Under the pieces are notes generated by a model. It was given only the letters and a program-made list of their open reading frames with translations, was not told where the DNA came from and made no database searches. Positions 1 to 9,556 of a DNA stretch of 64,000 nucleotides are shown in pieces (the stretch's first letter is position 1; every line of letters begins with the position of its first letter). Source of the DNA: Symbiodinium natans (Eukaryota; Sar; Dinophyceae; Suessiales; Symbiodiniaceae); NCBI GenBank assembly GCA_905221605.1, contig CAJNDS010000196.1, forward strand, positions 136,551 to 200,550, read 5' to 3'. The translations under genes were made by a program, and so were the position numbers.

Positions 1-9
1 TTTTCCAGG

Positions 10-125
10 ACCCAGAATAGGCCCGGCCCTTGTTCCCTTTCTGGGAAGGCTTAGGTTCCCTTATAAACCTTGCTGAAGCCAAACAGGGCGCCCTTTCTAT
101 TCCTAGGTTGCTCTTGGGCCTAGTT
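10..125 (+). mobile_element. MITE/introner-like element, GGTTCCCTTATAA family, copy 1
   Basis: A short element with imperfect inverted ends: CCCAGAATAGG near 27 against the complement of CCTAGGTTGCTCTTGGG near 103-120. The middle holds GGTTCCCTTATAA (53-65) and, to its right, CCAAACAGGGCGCCC. The same order of motifs recurs at 23690-23822 and, less completely, at 45220-45300 and 27450-27505. It has no coding capacity. Placement in an intron upstream of the exon candidate at 428 is an inference. Confidence 0.45.
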
Positions 126-427
126 TTGAGAATGGTTTCGAGATTCGAAACCTGAGGCGCAAGTTGTACTTTTCCATGTTTGCCGTTTAGGTTTGGATGA
201 AGAGAACCGCAAGGGTGGCCGGGGGCATGCAGGGAGAGAGCTTGAGGGAAAGACAAGGGATCAGAGAGGGAGAGGGAAAGGGCGAGGGAGAGGGAAAGGG
301 AAGGGAGCTGCGAGGAAACCACAGGAAAAGTCAGATGCCACCAGGCGCGCACGCGACGCCAGAGAAGGGCAGTGCGTGCTTGTGGTTCGGCCTTCCCGGA
401 ATTCGTAAGTGAAGCGTGTTGTCGCAG

Positions 428-522
428 GAGGGCAGCCGGAAGTTGCGTGTGATCCTCGCTGGTAAGGACCGGATCAAGTCCACTCGCGACTACGATCCGG
501 TCATGTGCACAAAGATGACATT
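428..522 (+). CDS. Possible internal exon, product unknown
   Basis: A 95-base open stretch bounded by a good acceptor (tgttgtcgcag before 428) and a GTAAGG donor at 523. In the frame starting at 428 it reads EGSRKLRVILAGKDRIKSTR and continues to CTKM without a stop. I do not recognise the product. The splice signals and open frame are the only support, so it could be chance. Confidence 0.3.
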
Positions 523-652
523 GTAAGGAGGGCTGAGAGTCGAGGTTCGCAATTTGTTCATGCCGTGCTCTTCCACTTCACACCCCTCCTCTAGTACTAG
601 AGAGGCTTGAGAGTAATCATTTCCCCAGCCACAAGTCATCACACATCTTCTT

Positions 653-862
653 TCAGTTCAAGCACAGAAGACCAAGTTCCAGCATCTTTTCCATGTTGCT
701 TGATGTTGGGACAATGAGTTGGAGGCCGTCGGGACAAATCTCTTGTTGCCACCAAGTGGCACTCAACAGAAGTGTCGACCCATCATCAAAGCATTGCAAG
801 AGAATCTTCCTCAGGCGGGTGCAAAGACGAGGCCCCTCCAATCTTGCAAAGTGCTTCCTCAT
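653..862 (-). CDS. Short minus-strand ORF, product unknown
   Basis: A 69-codon open frame from an ATG to a stop, ending abruptly at a TTTAGGG array (864-938) immediately upstream of its ATG. The composition is protein-like (basic N-terminus, ATWWQQEICPDG in the middle) but no family is recognised. It may be the last exon of a minus-strand gene, or chance. Confidence 0.22.
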   Translation of the reverse strand: MRKHFARLEGPRLCTRLRKILLQCFDDGSTLLLSATWWQQEICPDGLQLIVPTSSNMEKMLELGLLCLN

Positions 863-863
863 G

Positions 864-938
864 TTTTAGGGTTTAGGGTTTAGGGTTTGGGGTTTAGGGT
901 TTAGGGTTTAGGATTGTTTAGGGTTTAGGGTTTAGGGG
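864..938 (+). repeat. Interstitial telomere-like array (TTTAGGG)n
   Basis: About ten TTTAGGG heptamers with single-base variants (TTTGGGG, one interruption ATTG). This is the first of some fifty such arrays in the window; TTTAGGG is the telomere repeat of dinoflagellates and plants. Confidence 0.95.
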
Positions 939-1429
939 TACTACCGGTCGACTCCCGGCCCTTCTCGAAGCGCGGCCGCGAAGATCTTCCTCTCTGGGTG
1001 CTCAAAGAGCACATCGACGAACCTGCCGCGTTCCCTCGTCATTCTCGGAATCGTCGGCCCTCAGAAGTGGGGGTACTCGGCGGGCAGAAGTCCATTCTTA
1101 GATATTCTTAGCATTTTGTACAGTTGGGTGCTGGCACCTGCTTGTTTGAAGCGTGTTACACCTGATGGGGAGCCACGCAGACCGACGCCAAAATGTACTG
1201 CAGCTGTCGGCAAGAGTTCACGCGGATCTGCATACTTTATACTCTAAGTGACCACAAGTTAGACCTTTCTGTTCTTTCTTGCATGCTTACATGATTTTTG
1301 TGGCAATAGCTGCTAGGACCACTCGACGTTTTCGGAAGTTGGGTGTGTTCCAGGAACATTCAGTGCAAAGAGGGGCAAGCCCATAAAGGGCGATTCACAA
1401 TCAAGACCACAATAGCTTACCAACCCTCA

Positions 1430-1482
1430 CCCTAAACCCTAAACCCTAAACCCTAAACCCTAAACCCTAAACCCTAAACCCC
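1430..1482 (-). repeat. Interstitial telomere-like array (CCCTAAA)n
   Basis: Seven near-perfect CCCTAAA units. CCCTCA occurs at both edges, a possible short flanking duplication but too close to the repeat itself to be sure. Confidence 0.95.
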
Positions 1483-1607
1483 TCATTGTCAGAGAAAAGT
1501 GGATGACGCTTGTCCTTCGGCAGGGGTCTTCTTGGACTCCTTTCTTCTTCTTTTTGGGGCCTATCCGAGGAAGACGAAGTAGCAGGATGCAACTTGATGT
1601 AACCCCA

Positions 1608-1638
<31 letters not shown>

Positions 1639-1675
1639 AAAAAAAAACTGAACCCTAAACCCTAAACCCTAAGCC
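1608..1675. repeat. Poly(C)-poly(A) junction followed by CCCTAAA units
   Basis: Twenty-one C then nineteen A, directly followed by three CCCTAAA units. A similar C-run/A-run junction occurs at 9323-9351. Confidence 0.9.
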
Positions 1676-2331
1676 CCAAAAACAACCTGCACACTAAACC
1701 CCGATGTATCTCACTTCGGACCTGCTCTCACGCTAGCCCTCTCATTTTTCTGGCCCCCAGGAAATGGCTCACAGTGAGACGATCGCCCATATCATTTCCG
1801 ATATCATAACACGATCAGCATGATATATCACAAGAATCCGTGGTGCCAATGATGGGGAAATAGGCCGCTCTCGACATCGGTGTCGGCAATGAAAGAACAT
1901 CCTCGCAGCTGTCTAACACCCTCGGCCCGAGAAGATGTGCTGAACTCGCCCAGTGGCAAAAGGCCCAAGCACTAACGGGTGGGTGCTCGGTACAGGAGTG
2001 AACATCTTCGCCAAGGTGGTCCAGGTGTCGCCAGTGAGGGCCTGAACTTGAGGGGAGTTGTAGTCCCTCTTGCATGGGGGCGCCTTATTGTGCTTTTATG
2101 GCAAAGTCCCTAGGGCCTGGGGGAGTTTGTGTCCAACCCTGTCAAGTCCCCCCATTCCGCCGTTCCGAAGCCCCAAACAATTCTCCCTTCAAATCCGCCC
2201 CCCGCGTTACCGCGTCCCAAGGTGGCTCCCGACTTTGCTGAAGCCGGGCCCTTGATATTTCTGGGAGCGGTGTAGGGTTTGGGTTTCGGGTATATAGGGC
2301 TAATCTCCAAATCTCAGGCTGGGGATGCGAA

Positions 2332-2354
2332 GGGGGGGGGGGGGGGGGGGGGGG
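2332..2354 (+). repeat. Poly(G) run, 23 bases
   Basis: Uninterrupted G23. Runs of this kind recur at 6746, 7262, 8512 and 25173, often beside a telomere-like array. Confidence 0.9.
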
Positions 2355-2540
2355 CACTGAGAAGCCTACATGTACGGTCAACTATGTGATCTGCATCTAT
2401 AAGAAGTCCATTTGGCTGATGAAGAATCGGACTCTGAGTCCCTGAAATAGGACTCCCCTACAGTCGCCCCCCCCCCCCTCGGCCATAGCTATGTGCATGC
2501 AGGTAGGCAGGTACGTTGAGGCAGGTAATGAATGTAGTGT

Positions 2541-2622
2541 ACGTAGCTAATGTATGTCTTTTGTAATGTATGTGATATATGTGATGTATGTAATGTATGT
2601 AATGTATGTAACGTATGTAGTA
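2541..2622 (+). repeat. Degenerate tandem repeat (TATGTAATG)
   Basis: Repeats of ATGTATGTA/TATGTAATG with drift to TATGTGATA at the left. Not related to the heptamer arrays. Confidence 0.8.
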
Positions 2623-2762
2623 TGGTACGGTCTGGCACAGCAGGCATTAGATGGGAGGTATGTATCATGTCCCGAAGCGTTCCCCAAAGCGACGTCCGGA
2701 CCCCCATCTCCCAAGGGAGCATGTCGTAGAAAGCCCCTCAGAGGTAGCCCAAGCATGGTCCC

Positions 2763-2793
2763 TGGGTTTAGGGTTTAGGGTTCAGGGTTCAGG
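2763..2793 (+). repeat. Short TTTAGGG array
   Basis: Four units, the last two drifted to TTCAGGG. Confidence 0.85.
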
Positions 2794-3196
2794 GCTGCTT
2801 ATCCAAATCCGGAACGTTAAGCCCCTTGTGCTTCCTCGAGAGCAAGCCTAGGTGGTCGTGGGTGATGCCACAGGCAGAGTGACCTTTCGGGCCCGCGGCA
2901 GCCAGGCCGGGAAACAAGGGATGCCCGGACCCTGCCCTGATGTCAAGGATGCCTTCGGGGGTGGTCGTGGTTGAAGACTTGCAGTTTTGGGGTTCCAGGT
3001 TCCAGGTTTCAAGGTGCGAAATCCCGAGATCAGATTCTGGGCCGTCTGAGTGCATGGGGAACACAACCCGCTGCCTGAGGTAGAGATCTGCAAGCCGGGA
3101 AGCATCTTGCGGATTCAGAACGCTTTGGTTGCCGCCATGCCGCACAATGTCAGTTGTGTCACTTTGGGCTTCGGGGGCCGTGGCTGAACGCCACAA
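2789..3196 (-). CDS. Minus-strand ORF, possible exon, product unknown
   Basis: A 135-codon open frame with protein-like composition in its first half (for example NPQDASRLADLYLRQRVVF). No family is recognised. Its last few codons run into the edge of a TTTAGGG array, so the true 3' boundary, if it is an exon, lies further right. A splice donor inside it cannot be chosen with confidence. Confidence 0.28.
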   Translation of the reverse strand: MWRSATAPEAQSDTTDIVRHGGNQSVLNPQDASRLADLYLRQRVVFPMHSDGPESDLGISHLETWNLEPQNCKSSTTTTPEGILDIRAGSGHPLFPGLAAAGPKGHSACGITHDHLGLLSRKHKGLNVPDLDKQP

Positions 3197-3439
3197 GGAT
3201 GGTTGCTCCGTGGGGTAGGGTGAGCTTATCCCCTAGAGTGACTCATCCAATGGGGGTCGCCGATCTTTGGACTTAGCATCCCACGCACGTGTGAAACCTC
3301 TGTGTGTGTGTGTGTGGCGTGACCGTGTGTCATCACTGAGCAGAACTCCAGCTTCACCATAGGATAGCTCATGGAGGGCTGGTTTGTGTGGCAAGTCAAT
3401 GAAATCTGGGGGCTACATTGTGGAGGGGTGGAGGGGGAT

Positions 3440-3512
3440 CCTAAACCCTAAACCCTAAACCCTAAACCCTAAACCCTAAACCCTAAACCCTAAACCCTAA
3501 ACCCTAAACCCC
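3440..3512 (-). repeat. Interstitial telomere-like array (CCCTAAA)10
   Basis: Ten perfect units. The next array, of opposite orientation, lies 167 bases to the right. Confidence 0.97.
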
Positions 3513-3678
3513 ACTTGGGTTCCGAAGCTGAGACCAGGTCATGGTCAAAGGCTTCATTCGCGGGAGCCTCGAAAAACGGTGCGCTCACCATTGGGACCTT
3601 TGAGAACCCAGTGGCCCTCCCGTTCCGGGCCTTTGGCCCATCATTGCAAGGAAAGTGAGGGGTCTGAAGTCTGGTAGA

Positions 3679-3738
3679 GTTTAGGGTTTAGGGTTTAGGG
3701 TTTAGGGTTTAGGGTTTAGGGTTTAGGGTTTAGGGTTT
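3679..3738 (+). repeat. Interstitial telomere-like array (TTTAGGG)8
   Basis: Eight perfect units in the opposite orientation to the array at 3440. Confidence 0.97.
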
Positions 3739-4600
3739 CTAGCCCATCAGTTGATCATCCTCGGGATCACCTCCGCGCGGGAAGCTTGAGCTTGCATAGT
3801 CACAACGGCCCTGTGAATGGGGTTCAACTGGGCTCTGAAGCTTACCACCCTGAACTTCCTGAATAATCACCAGCCTCCCCATGAGAGGAGTATTCCTGTA
3901 CTCCCCCCTGCAATTCACCCAATTTTTTCACCATAGGAATTGCCCATTACCTCACCGATGTTAGAGATTACTCCTATGCCCCCTTCATAGTTCACCCAAT
4001 TCATCGCTACTATTCCCCATGACATAGGAAAAACCGATTGCCTCATCCATGAATTCCAAAGGTGGTATTACTATTCAAAACGGGCAGAGGTTCTCTCAGA
4101 GGTTTGCTAGATGTAGGGCTAAAGGTTATAGTCATCAGAAACCTATAATGCCAAAACCTTTCTTGCAATACGTGTATGTTATACTTGTGAGTGCAGAATC
4201 CGTTACCATTTAGCAAAGGAGTTGTTTCACTGTTTTTTATTATTACATTTCTGGTTGCTTACTGCTGCTATCTTCTACTTCGTCTTCATACTTATGTCAA
4301 CTACCACCTTATCCTCCTGCCCACTAAATTTCATTAGATGCTTCTCAAGACATTCATCATTGAGCAGTCGCTGTCGTTTCCTGAGTGAACACAGGTTTTG
4401 GATGCGCAAACCGAGACCGGGAACCCCAAAGCACCGCACGGCCGACCATCCGGATGCCCTTGCAATAGGTATATATTCAGTTATTATTAATGTTACTATT
4501 ACTATTACTATTAATACGAAATTATTGTTACTACTATTATTAGAAATTATTATTATTATTATTATCATTATTATGATTATGATTATGTTAAGAGCAGACA
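3739..4600. other. Non-coding stretch with ATT-rich microsatellite
   Basis: No gene is seen up to about 4480. From 4480 to 4590 there is an imperfect trinucleotide tract (ATT/ACT/TTA), much more A+T-rich than the surroundings. The 134-codon frame across it is low-complexity and not credible as a gene. Confidence 0.7.
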
Positions 4601-4781
4601 GAGACAGCGACGCAGGGTCGCCGTGAGAAAGGTTGCAGCTGGTTAGGCGATGTTGGCTCCGTCCATGTCTGGGAGTTGCGCACAGTCGGGGTACCCTTCT
4701 TGGGGTTCGTTATTCTGGGGACTTTGCCAGGACCGTGAATGTTATCCAGAAAGTTGATGAGGGCAACGCTTGATCCCCAGC

Positions 4782-6200
4782 ATGGCCGTCCGCGTGCAAG
4801 TGGCGCTGATGAGTGGCAGATCAGTGGAAGTTGTGGCCGAACCCTCCATGACCCTGGATGAAGTAAGGCTGCGGGCACAGCATGGTCTGGGTGCAAAGAA
4901 GGGTGCCCTCTACAAAGCATCTGGAGAGTTGCTGCCAGGGGCCACGAGGGTTTCTCAAGCGTGTCTTCAGGATGGTGATGCTCTGCTGTTGCAGATCCTC
5001 CGGCCCATCCAGCATGTACGGAACTTTGCTGCGGAAGCTGAGATCCAGAGCGATGGCTCCGTGGTAACTTGGGGCGAGGCCGCGTGTGGAGGCGACAGCA
5101 CTGCAGTTCAGAGGCAGCTGAAAAAGAATGTGCAACATGTCTATGCTACTTCGGCAGCATTTGCCGCCCTCCTGTTTGATGGGTCTGTTGTAGCCTGGGG
5201 CAATGGACGGGCAGGTGGCGACAGCAGCCAGGTCCAGTACCAGTTGAAGAATGTGCAGCAGATTTTCGCTACGAATTCTGCTTTTGCAGCTCTTCGGCAT
5301 GATGGATCCGTTGTGACGTGGGGCCAGTCGCAAGTGGGTGGCGACAGCAGCGCCGTGCAGCCGGAGCTGAAGAATGTGCAGACTGTCTGCGCAACAACCA
5401 GCGCCTTTGCCGCTCTTCGAGGCGATGGATCTGTTGTGACCTGGGGCAGTGAAGCTTCTGCGGGAAGGCCTTCGAAGATCACAAATGTAAAGTCGGTCCA
5501 TGCAACAAGTAGTGCATACGCAGCGCTGTTGCGCAATGGGTCTGTTGCTACCTGGGGGAATCCACAACTTGGCGGTTGCAGCCGTGCAGTGCAGAAAAAG
5601 CTCAAGAATGTTCAGCAAATCCATGCAACCCGCTCCTCGTTTGCGGCCTTGTTGGACGACGGATCTGTTGTGACCTGGGGAGACGACACGGAGACCGATT
5701 CCCAACAGCAGCCACAGCACGTCCAGCGCATCTATGCCAACAGCACAGCCTTCGCAGCTCTTCTGACTGATGGGTCTGCTGCAACTTGGGGTTGTCGCCT
5801 GAAGTACAACGAAGCGTTTGTTTCTCCAGACCAGCTGAACAACGTGCAGCAGATTGCTATGACTGACAGCGCGTTTGCAGCTTTGCGGCAGGATGGATCG
5901 GTCGTGACTTGGGGCCGTAAGGACTGCGGTGGTGACAGCCATGCTGTTGAAAGCATGTTGAGGAGCGTCAAGCAGATCTGTGCTACCTTCTCCGCGTTTG
6001 CAGCTCTTCGACACGATGGGTCTGTTGTCACCTGGGGTGATTGTGCCTACGGAGGCAGCAGCTGCTCTGTCCAAGAGAAGCTGAAAGGTGTTGGGGAGAT
6101 TCGCAGCACTCCCTTGTCCTTCGAGGCTCATTTTGCCGATGGAACATGCGTGCGGTGGGGACGCGTGAGTGGCAGCCGCAAACGCTGCCGAGAGGAATAA
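4782..6200 (+). CDS. Ubiquitin-like + RCC1-type repeat protein (472 aa)
   Basis: The best gene in the window: a single uninterrupted frame from ATG 4782 to TAA 6200. Residues 1-75 resemble a ubiquitin-like beta-grasp domain (MAVRVQVALMSGRSVEVVAE start, later LKDGDALLL-type end). From about residue 76 there are ten RCC1-like blades of 35-50 residues, each with a DGSVVTWG-type motif (first at residue 91), most followed by GGDSS and then LKNVQ.I.AT..AFAAL. RCC1 repeats fold into a beta-propeller; family members act as exchange factors, HERC-type ligase parts or simple binding propellers, and nothing here fixes which. No HECT or kinase domain is present. ATG 4782 is preferred because the upstream in-frame TTG (4770) is weak and a CCCCAG lies one base before the ATG, a plausible spliced-leader trans-splice acceptor (inference). 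It has no introns, unlike its neighbours, which would fit an origin by retroposition. The last blade (DGTCVRWG) is diverged. Confidence 0.93.
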   Translation: MAVRVQVALMSGRSVEVVAEPSMTLDEVRLRAQHGLGAKKGALYKASGELLPGATRVSQACLQDGDALLLQILRPIQHVRNFAAEAEIQSDGSVVTWGEAACGGDSTAVQRQLKKNVQHVYATSAAFAALLFDGSVVAWGNGRAGGDSSQVQYQLKNVQQIFATNSAFAALRHDGSVVTWGQSQVGGDSSAVQPELKNVQTVCATTSAFAALRGDGSVVTWGSEASAGRPSKITNVKSVHATSSAYAALLRNGSVATWGNPQLGGCSRAVQKKLKNVQQIHATRSSFAALLDDGSVVTWGDDTETDSQQQPQHVQRIYANSTAFAALLTDGSAATWGCRLKYNEAFVSPDQLNNVQQIAMTDSAFAALRQDGSVVTWGRKDCGGDSHAVESMLRSVKQICATFSAFAALRHDGSVVTWGDCAYGGSSCSVQEKLKGVGEIRSTPLSFEAHFADGTCVRWGRVSGSRKRCREE

Positions 6201-6477
6201 ACTAGTAAATGTATTGATTGTGACCACTTTGTTCAGCGTGCTTCCGGGCTCCAGCAATCACGCCTACTGCTGTGACGTCAGCAGGCTTGATGCAGGAGCT
6301 AAAGCTGATTGTGTCCACAATGATGATTCTTCACAAGACAGATCCGATGGCAAGGTCTATCAGCATCGCATCTGTTTGTCATATGTCTGGACCACAGGAA
6401 CGTGCGAAAATCCAGTGTGCAGGAGCGTTGGCTGGTTGTAAGACCCAACATGGGCAAGGGTTCTGCTGACTGAGCCT
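6201..6477 (+). other. Probable 3' untranslated region and spacer
   Basis: Lies between the RCC1 gene stop and the next heptamer array. No AATAAA signal is seen, as expected in dinoflagellates. Overlapping short frames (6169-6469) are not credible genes. Confidence 0.5.
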
Positions 6478-6551
6478 CCCTAAACCCTAAACCCTTAACC
6501 CTAAACCCTAAACCCTAAACCCTAAACCCTAAACCCTAAACCCTAAACCCT
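6478..6551 (-). repeat. Interstitial telomere-like array (CCCTAAA)10
   Basis: Ten units with one CCCTTAA variant, 277 bases downstream of the RCC1 gene stop. Confidence 0.97.
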
Positions 6552-6655
6552 TTTTTGGGTCACCTTCGCCGCGTTCCGAGGCCTGGAAGTGAACAAGTGG
6601 GGCGTGGCAAAGCCAGCCCCAGACCACGAGGACTTCGCAGTCGAGCCTCGGCTTC

Positions 6656-6742
6656 TTTTTGGGGGGGTTTAGGGTTTAGGGTTTGGGGTTTGGGGTTTAG
6701 GGTTTAGGGTTAGGGGTTTAGGGTTTAGGGTTTTTGGGGCGG

Positions 6743-6776
<34 letters not shown>
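6656..6776 (+). repeat. TTTAGGG array ending in poly(G)31
   Basis: Nine units with TTTGGGG variants (6666-6738), flanked on both sides by TTTTTGGGG (6656-6664 and 6731-6739), then a G31 run (6746-6776). Confidence 0.93.
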
Positions 6777-6777
<1 letters not shown>

Positions 6778-7211
6778 AAGGGTCGGGGGAGTTCTGCAGG
6801 AGTCCTTGATGCTTCGATGTGATGCGCGTGTTTTGATGATGTGGGGGGGGGCCTCTTGGTTCTCCTTGCAAGGGGCCCAACCCGAAACCCTCCACCTGGT
6901 TTGAAGCGACCCTGTGCTCGGCAGTAATTAGGGCTGAGGGTTTATCGTTTTGTAGGGTTGCGCATCCGAGGCTGAGCATGACATCAGTGCCGTGGAATAT
7001 GAGTTGGCGGCATAGGCGTCGGAGCCTTAAGGGGCGTCCTCATTTGCAACTTCCGCGGCAAGAATTGCACGTTGTGAGAGCCATCTCCTCCCTACAAGGG
7101 AGTTGGCTTGAAGGCGACTATATCAAGACTCCCACATTAGTTTCTGACCAGAGCGGCCGAAAACGACGTAGAGGGTCCGGAGGTTCCCCCCCCAAAAAAT
7201 AAAAAACAAAA

Positions 7212-7283
7212 GACCCTCAACCCTAAACTTTCCCTAAACCCTAAACCCCAAACCCTAAACCGGGGGGGGGGGGGGGGGGGGGG
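7212..7283 (-). repeat. CCCTAAA array abutting poly(G)22
   Basis: Imperfect CCCTAAA units (7212-7261) joined directly to G22 (7262-7283). This second direct junction of a C-rich heptamer array to a G run may reflect slippage in heptamer DNA. Confidence 0.9.
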
Positions 7284-7400
7284 AAATTAAAGCCCAAACC
7301 CCAAACCCACAGTCCCAAAGAAACCCAAGGTCGCACGCTGCCCCTGCTGTGCGAGCTCTCGGAGGCCACCACAACATGCGGGCGGCATGCGCAACAGAGA

Positions 7401-7461
7401 GGGTCTAGGGCTTTAGGGCTTTAGGGCTCTAGGGCTCTAGGGCTTTAGGGCTTTAGGGTTT
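7401..7461 (+). repeat. Variant array (GGGCTTTA)/(GGGCTCTA)
   Basis: Octamers GGGCTTTA and GGGCTCTA alternate. It is a local, homogenised variant of TTTAGGG. Confidence 0.9.
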
Positions 7462-8191
7462 ATGGAGCTTTAGGGTCTTGAGGAGTTTAGGTGAGAAGAG
7501 CCCCGCCACCAGTGCCATGTCTTTCAACACTGCACTGTCGTCGTCTTGTTCGCGACAGTGTGGTGGCGTGCAGAGCGATTTCTCAAATGTGTCATGTACA
7601 CTCAAGGTGAAAAATTCTTGAAAATGTTGAAGCGCAGCGGAACAGAGCAGCAGCAATGTGACCCGACAGCATCATGCTCCGACAGGTCCGTTTGGAAACT
7701 GATGCCTTCATGTGCTCCGAACCGATTGCACAAGCACATGGGAACAGTATGAGCCTGAGACGCAGTCGTGGCCAACACTTCTCCCACCCCGGTGCACTCC
7801 ACAACATCGCTCCCTCGCAGGACAGATGAGAGCTTAGAGCCGGATCATGGGAGCGCGCAAAATGAGCCGCGCTTGCTTGCTCCAGGTTTCGCGTACGGGG
7901 GATGCGGATGCCCGGGTGTCAGAGCACAGTTGGTGGCTTCTTCATTGAATGCGGGGATCGACCCAAGCCTGGCTGCTTGCTGTTTCAGAGGCAGAACAGG
8001 TTTCTACAGCATGACCCAGTTTCCTCTAGCAGCTTCTTCGGCTGTTTTTCGATTCTCAGGCTTTCCATAATTCTGTTCACGGAGCAAGCACGGTTTTTCT
8101 GCGAAGTACGCAGCTTTCTAGCTAAAAGGCCCGAGGAAAGCATTAATTGTTGCAAGCCTCCAAAAACTAAGGTTCAAACATGTCTGGGTAA

Positions 8192-9037
8192 TCCCCTTTT
8201 ATTAAACGTACCCCTAATATTGAAAACACTTTCCGGAAAATCCTGCCGAAACCCAAAACCCTCAAGCCAACCAACATCCTGAAGCTCCCTTCCCTCCCTT
8301 CCCTCCCAGCTGAGCTCTCTCTCTACGCGATCAGAGTTTAAGTCATTACTTAAACCCTCCAACCCCTGAAGCCTAGACGACCCTAAACCCGTGGGGACCC
8401 AAGCATGACATTTGGATACAAACACCCCCCTACATTAAGAACACATTGCGAGTTTCCATTGGCGGAGGGGGGGGGGGGGCGGTGCTATAATTTTTTTGTT
8501 AGTGGGCGGACGGGGGGGGGGGGGGGTGAACACAAAGGGAGCCCTGTTTTGAAACATGGGGTTTAGGGTTTAGGGGTAGTTCCTGCTCCGGCATCCCCAA
8601 CTTTGACACTTTAAACGTCCCCAGCTTGGTGGTGGTTCGCCATTCTCTTAGGGCTGATCCCTTCCCCCGAATATTGAATGGGCCAACCCCCCCCCCCCCT
8701 CCCCCAATAGAAACTCGAAATGCGTTTTATATTAGGGGGATGTTGTCATCCAAATGTCATGTTTGGGTCCCCACGGGTTTAGGGTCTAGGCTTCAGGGGT
8801 TGGAGGGTTCAAGTAGTGACTTAAACCCTGATAGCGTAGAGAGAGAGCTCCACTCAGGAGGGAGGGCTGGGAGGGAAGGGAGGGCAGGGAACTTCAGGAT
8901 GTTGGTTGGCTGGAGGGTTTTGGGAGCCCTGAACCCCCACCTATTTCGGAACAGGGTTTGAAAGGCGGGGTCGCTTTCGGGAGGATTTCCCGGAAAGTGT
9001 TTTATTATTTGAGTCAGGGGTGTTTAATAAAAGGGGG
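8192..9037. mobile_element. Long inverted repeat (foldback element), ~850 bp
   Basis: The left arm (8192-8479) and right arm (8687-9037) are inverted copies: CCCCTTTTATTAAAC at the left end answers GTTTAATAAAAGGGG at the right end, and the inner ends answer each other around GAGTTTCCATTGGCGG and CCCCCAATAGAAACTC. The right arm carries about 60 extra bases near 8920-8980. The spacer (8480-8686) holds a G15 run and a short TTTAGGG stretch. Both arms are open in the same outward-in sense and share protein-level similarity (SKCH.WVPTGLGS..LQGLEG), which may be left over from a gene piece copied into both arms or may simply reflect descent. No transposase is seen and no flanking duplication is obvious. 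Confidence 0.8.
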
Positions 9038-9115
9038 AAGCGGTTTCTCGAGATGCACAGATTCCTGGCTGCCCAGAGTCTTTTTCCGAGCTTTTTGCCC
9101 ATTTGTTCTGCTTTC

Positions 9116-9130
9116 GCCATCTGGCTCAAG
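9116..9130 (+). other. Possible relic of the dinoflagellate spliced leader
   Basis: GCCATCTGGCTCAAG differs from the 3' part of the dinoflagellate spliced leader (GCCATTTTGGCTCAAG) by one base deletion and one substitution. Relict leaders mark retroposed genes. No gene copy is recognisable downstream, so it may be chance. Confidence 0.2.
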
Positions 9131-9322
9131 CTGTCTGGTTGCTTGCATCCGCTTTCTCTCAGTCCCTGTTCCGTCGTTTGCGCAGCTCTCAACAGGCTGG
9201 GGCTCGAGACGGAGGGGTTGGGACAAGGAGAGTCGCAGCAGCCGTTCAGCTCTCAGTTGGGGGACACCCCTCCTAAACGAGAGCCCCCTAGAACAAGCGC
9301 GAGGACCCCCTTGACTAGAAAT

Positions 9323-9351
9323 CCCCCCCCCCCCCCCCCAAAAAAAAAAAA
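9323..9351. repeat. Poly(C)17-poly(A)12 junction
   Basis: C17 then A12, the same arrangement as at 1608-1647. Confidence 0.9.
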
Positions 9352-9556
9352 GGGGGACCCATAATTCTTGAGAATGATGCTCGCAAATCTATGCCCCCCT
9401 TTCACTTCGTGTACATCTAACAACAAGTCGGCAACCTCGTCACATCAGTCGAACTCTCTCAGCACGTTGCACTCCCTCCTTCTATGAGTCTGAAGCCCAT
9501 GAAATAGGGGGGCGGGGGCTTGCTTCAACTTTGAAGAGCCGCCTTTCCGCAGGTCC

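Larger units (their letters stand above)
939..2790. other. Gene-poor stretch with repeats
   Basis: No convincing gene is seen. It contains CCCTAAA arrays at 1430-1482 and 1651-1675, a C21 run joined to an A19 run (1608-1647), a G23 run (2332-2354) and a degenerate TATGTAATG array (2541-2622). Open frames of 60-86 codons here have no recognisable content. Confidence 0.6.
6980..9556. other. Repeat-dominated spacer
   Basis: Contains heptamer arrays (7212, 7401), poly(G) at 7262, and the long inverted repeat at 8192-9037. Frames of 60-126 codons in 7450-8280 have no recognisable domain, and both strands are equally open, so none is called. Confidence 0.55.

Noticed and set aside
4821..6257. 478-codon minus-strand frame
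   Set aside because: It is the antisense shadow of the RCC1-type gene; the regular repeats and codon use make the opposite strand open by accident.
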